DNA of 32,066 nt from an uncultured Mycoplasmatota bacterium (GTDB lineage: Bacteria; Bacillota_I; Bacilli_A; RF39; UBA660), in assembly GCA_945872435.1 (NCBI GenBank), contig CAMBYP010000009.1, positions 1 to 32,066 on the forward strand. Direction: 5' to 3'. Below the pieces are notes generated by a model. That model had not been told where the DNA came from. It did no database searches and saw nothing but the letters and a program-made list of their open reading frames with translations. Made by a program: the position numbers and the translations under genes. The stretch's first letter is position 1; every line of letters starts with the position of its first letter. Shown here in pieces: positions 1-9,582 of this stretch.

Positions 1-179
1 GATTTATAATTTTGTATTAAATTGCAATAATGATTTATTATTGATTTGTAATTTAGAAATCTTTAGCAAGGTATGTATATATTATTTTTGAAACATAACC
101 ATAGCCAATTTTTTTTAGATATCAATTGCTTAAAAATAAAAAACATGTTAAAATAAGATTGTATTCATAGGTAGGTGAG

Positions 180-431
180 ATGATGACGGAAGAAACAAAA
201 GTATATAATATTGAAGATATTCAAGAAGGTATGATTGGTGAATGCATTACAAATGTGATTGATATTTTAGAAGAACGTGGGTATGATGCAATGACACAAT
301 TAGTTGGGTATCTTATGAGTGGGGATCCTGGTTATATTACAAGCCATAAGGAAGCACGTAATATGATTATGCGATATGATCGTTCTAAGATATTAGAATT
401 TTTAATTCATCATTATATGAAGCATCAATGA
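180..431 (+). CDS. ireB: IreB family regulatory phosphoprotein (UPF0297)
   Basis: 83 aa ORF; motifs ...DIQEGMIGECITNVIDILEERGYDAMTQLVGYLMSGDPGYITSHKEARNMI typical of UPF0297; followed by yqgF as in Bacilli. Confidence 0.93.
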   Translation: MMTEETKVYNIEDIQEGMIGECITNVIDILEERGYDAMTQLVGYLMSGDPGYITSHKEARNMIMRYDRSKILEFLIHHYMKHQ

Positions 432-850
432 GAATATTAGGCTTAGATTTAGGTACTAGAACTTTGGGATTATCTATTTCAGATGAAACCAAAACAATTG
501 CGACACCTCTTTATACAATTCGTTATGAAGAAGGAAACTATCAATATTTAATTGATGAATTAAAAAAAGTATTAGATGAATTTCCCATTGAAAGTTTTGT
601 TTTAGGATTACCTAAAAATATGGATAATAGTATGGGAGAACATGCAATGATGTCAGTAGAATTTAAAAAACTTTTAGAAGATAAATTGAAGTTGCCTGTT
701 TTCTTACAAGATGAAAGACTTACAACAGTAGAAGCAACCAACTATATGGTAAAATTTGATATATCTAGAAAAAAAAGAAAGAAGAAAATAGATAGTTTAG
801 CAGCCAATATTATTTTGCAAACTTATCTAGATAAAGGGAGGAAATCATGA
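428..850 (+). CDS. yqgF: Putative pre-16S rRNA nuclease / Holliday junction resolvase YqgF (RuvX)
   Basis: MRILGLDLGTRTLGLSISD N-terminus, GLPKNMDNSMGEHA, DERLTTVEA motifs; start overlaps ireB stop. Confidence 0.95.
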   Translation: MRILGLDLGTRTLGLSISDETKTIATPLYTIRYEEGNYQYLIDELKKVLDEFPIESFVLGLPKNMDNSMGEHAMMSVEFKKLLEDKLKLPVFLQDERLTTVEATNYMVKFDISRKKRKKKIDSLAANIILQTYLDKGRKS

Positions 851-1155
851 TGCAAGAAGAAACAATGACATTTAAAGTGAAAGATCAAAATGGTAAAGAA
901 GTAGAATGTGAAGTATTATTTACATTCGAAAGTGAAGAAACAAAAAAGAATTATATGGTATATACAGATAATACTGTAGATGAAGAAGGCAATACCCAAG
1001 TATATGCTTCTATTTATACTCCAAATTCAAAAACAACAATGTTAGAACCAATCGAAACAGAAAAGGAATGGAAAATTATTCAAACAATTTTAGATGAATT
1101 ACAAGCATCGGCAAAAGAACAAGCTGAAGATAATGAAGGAAACGAGCCTAAATAA
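847..1155 (+). CDS. DUF1292 family protein (YrzB-like)
   Basis: 102 aa acidic protein with VLFTFESEETKKNYMVYTDNT...VYASIYTP; conserved position after yqgF. Confidence 0.85.
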   Translation: MMQEETMTFKVKDQNGKEVECEVLFTFESEETKKNYMVYTDNTVDEEGNTQVYASIYTPNSKTTMLEPIETEKEWKIIQTILDELQASAKEQAEDNEGNEPK

Positions 1156-1165
1156 GCTCGTTTTT
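1141..1165 (+). terminator. Terminator-like hairpin overlapping the DUF1292 stop, just upstream of mltG
   Basis: AACGAGC-ctaaata-AGCTCGTT followed by TTTT; mltG ATG lies at 1173. Confidence 0.5.
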
Positions 1166-1172
1166 GGTGTGT

Positions 1173-2255
1173 ATGAAAAAAAGACGTAGATTAAAAAAGA
1201 AACCAGTAATTATATTAATTGTTTGTATTTTACTTATTATTTTGTCTATTTGGTTTATGACATTATTTGGTGCTGTTTCGAATCATTCAAATCCTGTTAC
1301 TTTAAATGTTACGAAGGGACAGAATTATTATTCTATTGCTCCTATTTTGAAAGAAAAAGGATTAATTCGTTCTGAGTTTGCATATAAATTATACTTACGT
1401 ATTAAAAATCTTTCTCCTTTAAAAGAAGGAAATTATAATTTAAATCAGAATATGTCTTTAAAAGAATTACTTCAAAGTTTATCAGGAAATGAAAAATTTA
1501 ATACTGGTGAAATTATTATTACATTTCCTGAAGGTAAAAATATGAAACAAATTGCAACTATTATTGCAAAAAATACTGTTCATACAGAAGAAGATGTTTA
1601 TAATTTATTACAGGATGAAGCATATTTAAATTCATTAATAGAAAAATATTGGTTTATTACTGAAGAAGTTAAAAATCCTAATATTTATTATTCATTAGAA
1701 GGATATTTATTACCTGATACATATCGTTTTACAAATGAAAATGTAGAATTAAAAACATTGTTTGAAAAGATGTTAAATGCAATGGAACAAAAATTAAAAC
1801 CATATCAATCTCAGATTGAATCAAGTACTTATTCTTTTCATCAAATTTTAACGATTGCTTCTATGGCAGAATTAGAAGCTAGTACAACAAGTGATCGTAG
1901 TATGGTAGCAAGAGTATTTTACAATCGTCTTACGAGTAATATGCCACTAGGTAGTGATGTTACTACTTATTATGGGGCAAAAATTGATATCGGAGAAAGA
2001 GATTTATATATGTCTGAAATTATGGCTGATAATGCATATAATACACGCAGTGCATCTTCAAGTGGTAAATTACCAATAGGACCAATTTGTAATCCGGGAA
2101 TTGCCACAATTGTTGCGTCTATTAATCCTGAAGATAATAATTATTATTATTTTGTTGCTGATAAGAATAAAAAAGTTTATTTTAATCAAACGAGTGCTGG
2201 TCACGATGCAACGATTGCAAAATTGAAAAAACAAGGGTTGTGGTTTACATGGTGA
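1173..2255 (+). CDS. mltG: Endolytic murein transglycosylase MltG (YceG-like)
   Basis: N-terminal TM, LysM-like ...VTKGQNYYSIAPILKEKGLI, EGYLLPDTYRF, ASMAELEA, LPIGPICNPG motifs; first ATG at 1173. Confidence 0.94.
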   Translation: MKKRRRLKKKPVIILIVCILLIILSIWFMTLFGAVSNHSNPVTLNVTKGQNYYSIAPILKEKGLIRSEFAYKLYLRIKNLSPLKEGNYNLNQNMSLKELLQSLSGNEKFNTGEIIITFPEGKNMKQIATIIAKNTVHTEEDVYNLLQDEAYLNSLIEKYWFITEEVKNPNIYYSLEGYLLPDTYRFTNENVELKTLFEKMLNAMEQKLKPYQSQIESSTYSFHQILTIASMAELEASTTSDRSMVARVFYNRLTSNMPLGSDVTTYYGAKIDIGERDLYMSEIMADNAYNTRSASSSGKLPIGPICNPGIATIVASINPEDNNYYYFVADKNKKVYFNQTSAGHDATIAKLKKQGLWFTW

Positions 2256-2827
2256 TAGAAGATTTAGAAAAATATGCAAAAGAATTTCATATACCTATTA
2301 TGGAAAAAGATGGAATTGAATTTTTAACAAGTTATATAAAAGAACATAATCATATTCAAAATATTTTAGAAATTGGATGTGCTATAGGATATTCAGCAAT
2401 TAAAATGGCGCTTGTGCGTGATAATATTCATATTACAACAATAGAACGTGACCAAGAACGTTATTTAAAGGCTGTTGAAAATGTAAAAGCTTTTCATTTA
2501 GAAGATAGAATTACAATTTTGTTTAAAGACGCCTTTGATGTCATTGTAAATGAAAATTATGATTTAATTTTTATTGATGCTGCTAAAAGTCAATATATTA
2601 AATTTTTTGAAAAATTTACTCCATATTTAAATAAAGACGGAGTTGTCTTTTCTGATAATTTATATTTTCATGGATATACGAAACAAAAAACAAGAATCGA
2701 AAGTAAAAATTTAAGACAGTTAGTTCAAAAACTTAGAAAATATATTGTATATTTAGAGGAAAATAAAAATTATGTCACAGAATTTTATAATATAGGTGAT
2801 GGAATCGCAATTACAAAGAGACGATGA
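2249..2827 (+). CDS. O-methyltransferase (TrmR/YrrM family)
   Basis: LEIGCAIGYSAIKMA SAM motif, IFIDAAKSQYIKFFE; GDGIAITKR C-terminus; overlaps the end of mltG. Confidence 0.9.
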   Translation: MVIEDLEKYAKEFHIPIMEKDGIEFLTSYIKEHNHIQNILEIGCAIGYSAIKMALVRDNIHITTIERDQERYLKAVENVKAFHLEDRITILFKDAFDVIVNENYDLIFIDAAKSQYIKFFEKFTPYLNKDGVVFSDNLYFHGYTKQKTRIESKNLRQLVQKLRKYIVYLEENKNYVTEFYNIGDGIAITKRR

Positions 2828-2840
2828 TGTCTCTTTTTTT
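2817..2840 (+). terminator. Intrinsic terminator after the yrrM-like gene
   Basis: AGAGAC-gatgat-GTCTCT followed by T-tract. Confidence 0.85.
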
Positions 2841-2867
2841 GACAAATAATGAAAAAAATGGTATTCT
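2839..2867 (+). promoter_or_regulatory. Sigma-A-type promoter
   Basis: TTGACA (2839-2844), 17-nt spacer, TATTCT (2862-2867). Confidence 0.6.
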
Positions 2868-2926
2868 AATACCCAATCAAAAGGGGAAATACAAATGAGT
2901 AAAAATATGTTAAAAGCAAAGATGTT

Positions 2927-3961
2927 ATGCACTATTTTATGAGTATGTCATTAATGGGAGCCAATGTTTTTCAATCATTTGAAACAAGTGGAAACGGAGA
3001 TATTAGCCCTGAAAAAATAAAAGAAATGGAATTAAATCATCAATTAGATTGTTTAAATACTAGTATTTTGAATCAATATATTCAGTCATTAGCATTGGAA
3101 TTAGAAATTGATGAACAAGAAGCAATTTCTTATATCTATCAAAACGTTGAAAAATTATCTATTTCAGAAACGATAGGCCAAGATATATATTCTTTATTAT
3201 GTCAGTATAAATTTCAAAATACACCATTACCAGAAAATTGTGGAACAAACTGGTCTGTTTCTGAATATCAAGAATATTTAAATTCAGAGCAAGGACAAAA
3301 ACAACAACAGATTTGTCGTGAATATGGCATGGATCCGCATCTTTTATTTGCACTAGAAAAAGTAGAATCTGGTTTAAATCATGAAAGTCATATTGGTACT
3401 TATGATGTAAATGGAAAGTATTTATATGTTGTAGGTATTACACAACAGGAACGTACAAATTTTTATTCTAGTAATGCTTCACAAGAAGAAATTGAAAGCA
3501 AACAAAATCGTACATGCTATAATTATGCTACACATCAAGTGGATAGTATTCCAATGCAAGAATGGTTATTGGATGATTTTGAAATGAATGTTCGTTTGGG
3601 AACTATGGGATTAACTAATGCGTTAATTACATCTAATTATGACGTTTCATATGCTTTGGATATTTATAATAAAGGAAAAGCAGGAGCAGATAATTTTCGC
3701 ACTGCTGAAATTGTTTCAGGAAACCCTAATTATGTAGAAGCAGTTATGAAAAATATTGTAGTACCATATCTTTCGTTTCAAATCAGTGAAGAAGAAATGA
3801 TAGTAATTGATATTACAACTGGAAGAAAATACTCTTGCCATATATCAAAACAGCAAAAAGAAATGCAAGATATATTAAATACTTTTGTTTCAATCAAGCA
3901 GCAAATTGAAAACTTAGAAATAAATCAGAAACAAGAGAAAAGTCTAAAATTAACAAGATAG
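2927..3961 (+). CDS. Lysozyme/lytic transglycosylase-like exported protein; 5' end probably frameshifted (an RBS-preceded ATG at 2895 is in another frame)
   Basis: LLFALEKVESGLNHES...GITQQE...NVRLGTMGL...ALDIYNKGKAG resembles SLT/lysozyme-fold catalytic region; annotated ORF start lacks an RBS. Confidence 0.5.
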   Translation: MHYFMSMSLMGANVFQSFETSGNGDISPEKIKEMELNHQLDCLNTSILNQYIQSLALELEIDEQEAISYIYQNVEKLSISETIGQDIYSLLCQYKFQNTPLPENCGTNWSVSEYQEYLNSEQGQKQQQICREYGMDPHLLFALEKVESGLNHESHIGTYDVNGKYLYVVGITQQERTNFYSSNASQEEIESKQNRTCYNYATHQVDSIPMQEWLLDDFEMNVRLGTMGLTNALITSNYDVSYALDIYNKGKAGADNFRTAEIVSGNPNYVEAVMKNIVVPYLSFQISEEEMIVIDITTGRKYSCHISKQQKEMQDILNTFVSIKQQIENLEINQKQEKSLKLTR

Positions 3962-3978
3962 AATTTCTCTTTTTTTTT
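3934..3978 (+). terminator. Intrinsic terminator
   Basis: AGAGAAA (3934-3940) ... TTTCTCT (3964-3970) followed by T-tract. Confidence 0.6.
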
Positions 3979-4010
3979 ATTTTTGATATAATAAGAAAGT
4001 TGGTGATAGA

Positions 4011-4886
4011 ATGAAAAAATTAGTAGTTCCTCGTTGTTTAGAGGGTGTTGAGGATGAATTATTTTTTGCTGATGCATTTTTATTTGGAGTAAAAGATTTA
4101 TCAGTACAATTTGAAAATACATATCCTATAGAAAAGTTAAAAGAAGTTAGTTCTTTTTTGCATCAACATGGTAAAAAAATATTTGTATCTTGTAATAAAA
4201 ATTATGATAAAAATGATTTAAAAAAACTAGATGATTGTTTAAAAGAAATAGAAGCTTGTTTTATTGATGGTGTGTTATTTTATGATTTAGCTGTATTAGA
4301 ATTAGTAAAGACAAAATATCCTAATATTTTATTAGTATGGAATCAAGAACATATGACTACAAATTATTTTAGTGCACAGTTTTATAAGGAACAAGGTGTG
4401 AAAGGAATTTCTATTTCTACTAATTTAACTTTAGAAGAAATAGAAACATTAAAAAAACAGACTACAATGTTTTGTATCACACCAATTTTTGGATATTATC
4501 CTATGTTTGAAAGTAAGAGACATTTAGTAACGAATTATTTAGATACGTTTTCATTAAAAACAGATTGCGGTCATTATAAAATTGAAAAAGAAGGAAAGAA
4601 ATATCCAATTGTCGAACATAAAAATGGAACAACAGTATATACAAGTGTTCCATTAAATGGAATTTCTGAAATAAAAAGGTTGGTAAACATGAATATGGAT
4701 TATTGTATGTTGAATGAAAGATTCTTTCATCATAATTTATTTGTACAGGTATTGAAAGCATATGATAGTTATTTAAAATATGAAGATGATGCAGAAATTA
4801 CTAAATTAAATCAATTATTAGAAGGAAAATATGATTTAGGATTTTTATATAAAAAGACAGTTTATAGGGTGAAGAAGAATGGATAG
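4011..4886 (+). CDS. U32 family peptidase-like protein (short paralog; YrrN/TrhP1-like)
   Basis: 291 aa, immediately upstream of a full U32 peptidase; shares the TIM-barrel-like pattern; matches the yrrN-yrrO arrangement. Confidence 0.75.
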   Translation: MKKLVVPRCLEGVEDELFFADAFLFGVKDLSVQFENTYPIEKLKEVSSFLHQHGKKIFVSCNKNYDKNDLKKLDDCLKEIEACFIDGVLFYDLAVLELVKTKYPNILLVWNQEHMTTNYFSAQFYKEQGVKGISISTNLTLEEIETLKKQTTMFCITPIFGYYPMFESKRHLVTNYLDTFSLKTDCGHYKIEKEGKKYPIVEHKNGTTVYTSVPLNGISEIKRLVNMNMDYCMLNERFFHHNLFVQVLKAYDSYLKYEDDAEITKLNQLLEGKYDLGFLYKKTVYRVKKNG

Positions 4887-6081
4887 AAAAGTAGAATTAT
4901 TAGCGCCTGCAGGTTCTTTAGAAAGTTTGAAATGGGCAATTATGTATGGTGCAGATGCTGTATATGTTGGGGGGCCTGGATTTGGTCTTCGTGCCAATGC
5001 AACCAACTTTACAATAGAAGAGTTAAAAGAAGGTGTAGAATTTGTACATCAATATCATAAAAAGATTTATGTTACCGTTAATATTGTTATGCATAATGAA
5101 GAAATAGATGCTTTAGACGAGTATTTAAAACAATTGGAAGCTTGTCAAGTAGATGCAATTATTGTAAGTGACCCGGCAATTATTCATTATGCAAAAGAAC
5201 ATACTTCATTAGAACTTCATGTTTCTACACAACAATCTACTCTAAATTATTTAGGTGCTAAGTACTTAAAACAAATTGGGGCAAGCCGTGTCGTGTTGGC
5301 AAGGGAAGCATCGAAGGAAGATATAAAAGATATTATGAATCATGTTGATATTGAAATTGAAACATTTATTCATGGTGCAATGTGTGCTTCTTTTAGTGGT
5401 CGTTGTGTACTTTCTAATTATTTAACTGCTCGTGATTCAAATCGTGGAGGTTGTAGTCAAATTTGTCGCTGGGATTTTGATTTATTGGAAAATGATGATT
5501 TAAAACGAGGTGAAAAACCTTTTACATTTTGTACAAAAGATTTATCAATGATAACAAAAATTCCAGAAATGATAGAGATGGGAATTGATTCTTTTAAAAT
5601 AGAGGGAAGAATGCGTTCTATTTATTATATTGCCACTGTTGTTAGTACTTATCGTAATATCATTGATGCTTACTATGAACAAACATTAACAGAAAAGATG
5701 ATAAATGATGCCAAAAAAGTATTAGATGCAGTTGCAAATAGAGAAAGTACTGTACAATTTTTTGATGGATATTATGGTAAAGATTGTCAATATTATAATG
5801 GTAGGATGGAACTTTCTAATCAAGATTTTTTAGGAATTGTACTTGAGTATGATTCTAAGTTAAAAAAAGCAAAAATAGAACAACGCAATTATTTTAAAGT
5901 GAACGATACTGTAGAATTTTTTGGGCCAAATCATTTTGTCAACATTTTGAAAATAAAACATATATATGATGAAGAGGGAAATCCATTAGAAATCGTAAAT
6001 CATCCACGTCAAATTGTATGGATTGATGTTGAAACAACACTACATGTAAATGATTTGATGAGAATGAAAAAAAGAGATTGA
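4879..6081 (+). CDS. U32 family peptidase (tRNA hydroxylation TrhP/YrrO-like)
   Basis: ELLAPAGSLESLKWAIMYGADAVYVGG, FIHGAMCASFSGRCVLSNYLTARDSNRGGCSQICRW, DSFKIEGRMRS signature. Confidence 0.95.
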   Translation: MDRKVELLAPAGSLESLKWAIMYGADAVYVGGPGFGLRANATNFTIEELKEGVEFVHQYHKKIYVTVNIVMHNEEIDALDEYLKQLEACQVDAIIVSDPAIIHYAKEHTSLELHVSTQQSTLNYLGAKYLKQIGASRVVLAREASKEDIKDIMNHVDIEIETFIHGAMCASFSGRCVLSNYLTARDSNRGGCSQICRWDFDLLENDDLKRGEKPFTFCTKDLSMITKIPEMIEMGIDSFKIEGRMRSIYYIATVVSTYRNIIDAYYEQTLTEKMINDAKKVLDAVANRESTVQFFDGYYGKDCQYYNGRMELSNQDFLGIVLEYDSKLKKAKIEQRNYFKVNDTVEFFGPNHFVNILKIKHIYDEEGNPLEIVNHPRQIVWIDVETTLHVNDLMRMKKRD

Positions 6082-6144
6082 CAAATTACTTTTATTGTAG
6101 TATTATTTTGTAGATTTCATAGAAAGATGAACAGAGGTGAAAGT

Positions 6145-6618
6145 ATGCAATCAAATACAAAAGAAATTTATTTAACCGAAAATGGTTATGAAGAAATAAA
6201 AAAAGAATTAGATGATTTAAAACTTGTAAAACGTCCAGAAGTGATTCAAGCTTTAAAAGAAGCACGTGCTTTAGGTGATTTAAGTGAAAATGCAGAATAC
6301 GATGCAGCTCGTCAAGAACAAGCACAAGTAGAATCTAAAATTGCAGAATTAGAGATGATGTTAGAAAAAGCAACGATTGTAAAAAATACAAATAAAGATA
6401 CAATTGGAATTGGATCTACAGTAAAAATTTGTTATGTAGATGATGATGAAGAAGAGGAATATACAATCGTAGGAAGCAAAGAAGTTGATCCATTTGCTGG
6501 TAAAATTTCTAATGAAAGTCCAATTGCACAAGCAATTTTAAATCATAAAGTAAATGATATTGTTGATGTTGCAAGTCCAGCTGGAAGTTATCCAGTAAAG
6601 ATTTTAGAAATATGCTAA
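6145..6618 (+). CDS. greA: Transcription elongation factor GreA
   Basis: YLTENGYEEIKKELDDLK...ALGDLSENAEYDAARQEQ...IVGSKEVDPFAGKISNESPIAQAIL; RBS AGAGGTGA before ATG 6145. Confidence 0.97.
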   Translation: MQSNTKEIYLTENGYEEIKKELDDLKLVKRPEVIQALKEARALGDLSENAEYDAARQEQAQVESKIAELEMMLEKATIVKNTNKDTIGIGSTVKICYVDDDEEEEYTIVGSKEVDPFAGKISNESPIAQAILNHKVNDIVDVASPAGSYPVKILEIC

Positions 6619-6646
6619 AATAAAAGTCAGAAAAGACTTTTATTTT
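6617..6646 (+). terminator. Intrinsic terminator after greA
   Basis: AAAATAAAAGTC-agaaaa-GACTTTTATTTT hairpin. Confidence 0.75.
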
Positions 6647-6713
6647 CGTGTATTTACTTGAAATACAAGTAAAATTTCGTTATACTATTGGTTGTAAGGA
6701 AAGGTGTTAGAAA

Positions 6714-7964
6714 ATGAAAAAAGAATTTACAATTGAAATTAATGGAAAAGAATGGGAAGAAGCATTAGATAAAGCATTTCAAAAAGCTGTAAAAAATGTC
6801 AAAATAGATGGATTCCGTAAAGGAAAAGCACCAAAAGATATTTTCTTAAAAAAATATGGAAAGGAATCTTTATATTTAGAGGCTGCTGATATTGTTCTTC
6901 CAGATGCTTATTCTAAAATGTTAGAAGATCATAAAGATGAAGAATTAGTTGCTCAACCTGATATTACTTTAAAAACAATTGATGATAAGAAAGTTGTATT
7001 TAATTTTGTTTTAACAACAAGACCAGAAGTAAAATTAGGAAAATATAAAGGTTTAAAAGTAAAAAAAGAAAAAGTAGAAGCAACTGAAGATGAAATCAAT
7101 GCTACAATTGAACAAATGAGAAGTCGTTATGCTGAAGTTATGCCAAAAGAAAATGGAAAAGTAGAAGATGGCGATACTGCTATTATTGATTTTGAAGGTT
7201 TTAAAGATGGTAAAGCATTTGATGGTGGTAAAGGTGAAAATTATTCTTTAAAAATTGGTAGCCACACATTTATTCCAGGTTTTGAAGAACAATTAATTGG
7301 AATGAAAAATGGTGAAGAAAAAGAAATCGAAGTCACTTTCCCAGAAGACTATCATAGTGAAGAGTTAAAAGGTCAAAAAGCAACTTTTAAAGTAAAAATT
7401 AATGATGTAAAAACAACTGTAATTCCTGAAATTGGAGAAGAATTCTTTGAAGATTTAGGTATGGAAGGTGTTAATTCTTTAGAAACTTTAAAAGAAGAAA
7501 TTAAAACACATATTTTAGCACGTAAAGAAATGGATAGCGAAAATAAATTTATTGATGATTTATTAGATAAAGTATGTGAAGGTTTAAAAGTTGAAATTCC
7601 AGAAGTTATGACAGAAGAAGAAGTAACTCGTATTTTGAAACAATATGAAGAAAATTTAAAAATGCAAGGACTTACTTTACAACAATTTTATCAATTCACA
7701 AATTCTGATGAAGCTGCTTTAAGAGAACAAATGAAAGAAGAAGCAAATAAACGCATTTTATCTCGTTTTGCTTTAGAAGAAATTGCAAAAGCAGAACATA
7801 TTGAAGTAACAGATGAAGAAGCAGAAAAAGAAGCAAAAGAATTAGCTAAAAAATATCAAATGAAAGAAGAAGATTTCAAAAAAGAATTTGGTGGAATTGA
7901 AATGGTAAAATATGATATGAAAATGCGTAAAGCAATTGACGCTTTAAAAGCAAATAATGAATAA
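6714..7964 (+). CDS. tig: Trigger factor
   Basis: FRKGKAPKDIFLKKYGKESLYLEAAD; FKBP domain EDGDTAIIDFEGFKDGKAFDGGKGENYSLKIGSHTFIPGFEEQLIGMK. Confidence 0.98.
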   Translation: MKKEFTIEINGKEWEEALDKAFQKAVKNVKIDGFRKGKAPKDIFLKKYGKESLYLEAADIVLPDAYSKMLEDHKDEELVAQPDITLKTIDDKKVVFNFVLTTRPEVKLGKYKGLKVKKEKVEATEDEINATIEQMRSRYAEVMPKENGKVEDGDTAIIDFEGFKDGKAFDGGKGENYSLKIGSHTFIPGFEEQLIGMKNGEEKEIEVTFPEDYHSEELKGQKATFKVKINDVKTTVIPEIGEEFFEDLGMEGVNSLETLKEEIKTHILARKEMDSENKFIDDLLDKVCEGLKVEIPEVMTEEEVTRILKQYEENLKMQGLTLQQFYQFTNSDEAALREQMKEEANKRILSRFALEEIAKAEHIEVTDEEAEKEAKELAKKYQMKEEDFKKEFGGIEMVKYDMKMRKAIDALKANNE

Positions 7965-7966
7965 TT

Positions 7967-7997
7967 AAAGTATCAACGAATTCGTTGATACTTTTTT
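7967..7997 (+). terminator. Intrinsic terminator after tig
   Basis: Perfect 28-nt palindrome AAAGTATCAACGAA/TTCGTTGATACTTT plus T-tract. Confidence 0.85.
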
Positions 7998-8073
7998 ACT
8001 GTGTAAACTTTTCTTAAGTAATTGTAATTAGATGAAAAATAGATTATAATATTAATATTGGAGTAGTGAAAAT

Positions 8074-8775
8074 ATGGAAAAAGAAAAAAGATATCCAAAA
8101 CATGTTGCCATTATTCTTGATGGTAATCGTAGATGGGCAAAAAAACATCATTTGACAGGGTTACAAGGTCATCGTGCAGGATTTGAAAATATTAAAAATT
8201 TAAGCACTTATATTTTGGAACATGGTACAGAAGTTTTAAGTGTTTATGCTTTTTCAACAGAAAATTTTAATCGTAGTTCAGAAGAAATAAATTATTTGAT
8301 GAATTTATTTGTAAATAAATTTCAAAAAGAAAAAGAATTTTATCGCGAAAAGAATATTAAAGTATTGTTTTCAGGAAGAAAATATCCACTTCGTGAAGAT
8401 GTAATAAAAACGATTCATGAATTGGAAGAGAAAACGAAAAATAATACTGGTGGAATATTTCATGTATGCTTAAACTATGGTAGCCAATATGAAATTGTTG
8501 ATGCTGTGAAAAAAATAGTAAAGTCTGAAATTGATGTAGAAACATTGACTCCAGAAATTTTTAATCACTATTTATATCAAGATTTACCACCAATTGATTT
8601 ATTAATAAGAACAAGTGGTGAGATGCGTTTGTCAAATTTTTTACTTTATCAAGCGAGTTATGCCGAATTATATTTTACGGATACTTTTTTTCCAGATTTT
8701 AATGAAGAACAATATGAAAAGGCAATTGATGAATATTTAAAAAGAAATCGTAGATTTGGAGGAGATTATAAATGA
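8074..8775 (+). CDS. uppS: Isoprenyl transferase (undecaprenyl diphosphate synthase)
   Basis: PKHVAIILDGNRRWAKKHHLTGLQGHRAG; SVYAFSTENFNRS; DLLIRTSGEMRLSNFLLYQASYAELYFTDTFFPDF. Confidence 0.97.
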   Translation: MEKEKRYPKHVAIILDGNRRWAKKHHLTGLQGHRAGFENIKNLSTYILEHGTEVLSVYAFSTENFNRSSEEINYLMNLFVNKFQKEKEFYREKNIKVLFSGRKYPLREDVIKTIHELEEKTKNNTGGIFHVCLNYGSQYEIVDAVKKIVKSEIDVETLTPEIFNHYLYQDLPPIDLLIRTSGEMRLSNFLLYQASYAELYFTDTFFPDFNEEQYEKAIDEYLKRNRRFGGDYK

Positions 8776-9572
8776 AAACAAGAGTTATTAGTGCAGTGAT
8801 TGCACTTATGATATTTGTTCCAATATTATTGGTGGGTGGTATTGTTTTTGATATTGCTGTATGCATTTTATCTGTTTTAGCATTAAAGGAATTTATGGAC
8901 ATTAAAGAAACAAAGAAAAAGATTCCAGAGTTTATGAAGTTTATTTCTTATATATTAATGGTTTTAATTGTATTATTTAATCTTAGTACAAGTGAAGATG
9001 TATTTGCAATTGATTATAGAGTAGTAAGTACCTTATTATTAGGTTGTCTACTACCTGTTATCGTATATCATGATCGTAAATTTTATAGTATTAATGATGC
9101 ATTTTATTTAATTGGTGGAATATTCTTTTTAGGAACATCATTTAGTTTATTTACTTTACTTCGCAACGCAGGTTTAGTATATGTGATTTATTTACTATTA
9201 ATTACTATCATAACAGATACATATGCTTATATTACAGGAATGTTAATTGGAAGACATAAATTATTACCAGAAGTAAGTCCAAAAAAAACATGGGAAGGAA
9301 GTATTGGTGGTACTGTGATGGGGACACTAGTAGGAGTATGTTATTATGTAACAGTAATTAATCCAAGTGTTTCTATGGTAGGAATCATCTTAACAACTGT
9401 TTTTCTTTCAGTATTAGGGCAATATGGAGATTTAGTTTTTTCTAGTATTAAACGATATTTTGGAAAAAAAGATTTTTCACAACTTATGCCAGGGCATGGT
9501 GGTGTGTTAGATCGTTTAGATAGTATTATCTTTGTAGTATTAGGTTTTATGTTTTTCATGAATTTATTATAA
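8772..9572 (+). CDS. cdsA: Phosphatidate cytidylyltransferase
   Basis: Polytopic; C-terminal SPKKTWEGSIGGTVMG...LSVLGQYGDLVFSSIKRYFGKKDFSQLMPGHGGVLDRLDS. Confidence 0.97.
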   Translation: MKTRVISAVIALMIFVPILLVGGIVFDIAVCILSVLALKEFMDIKETKKKIPEFMKFISYILMVLIVLFNLSTSEDVFAIDYRVVSTLLLGCLLPVIVYHDRKFYSINDAFYLIGGIFFLGTSFSLFTLLRNAGLVYVIYLLLITIITDTYAYITGMLIGRHKLLPEVSPKKTWEGSIGGTVMGTLVGVCYYVTVINPSVSMVGIILTTVFLSVLGQYGDLVFSSIKRYFGKKDFSQLMPGHGGVLDRLDSIIFVVLGFMFFMNLL

Positions 9573-9582
9573 GGAGGAGAAT

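Noticed and set aside
7967-7994. 28-nt perfect palindrome as an operator or recombination site
   Set aside because: Directly follows tig and is followed by a T-tract; best explained as an intrinsic terminator.
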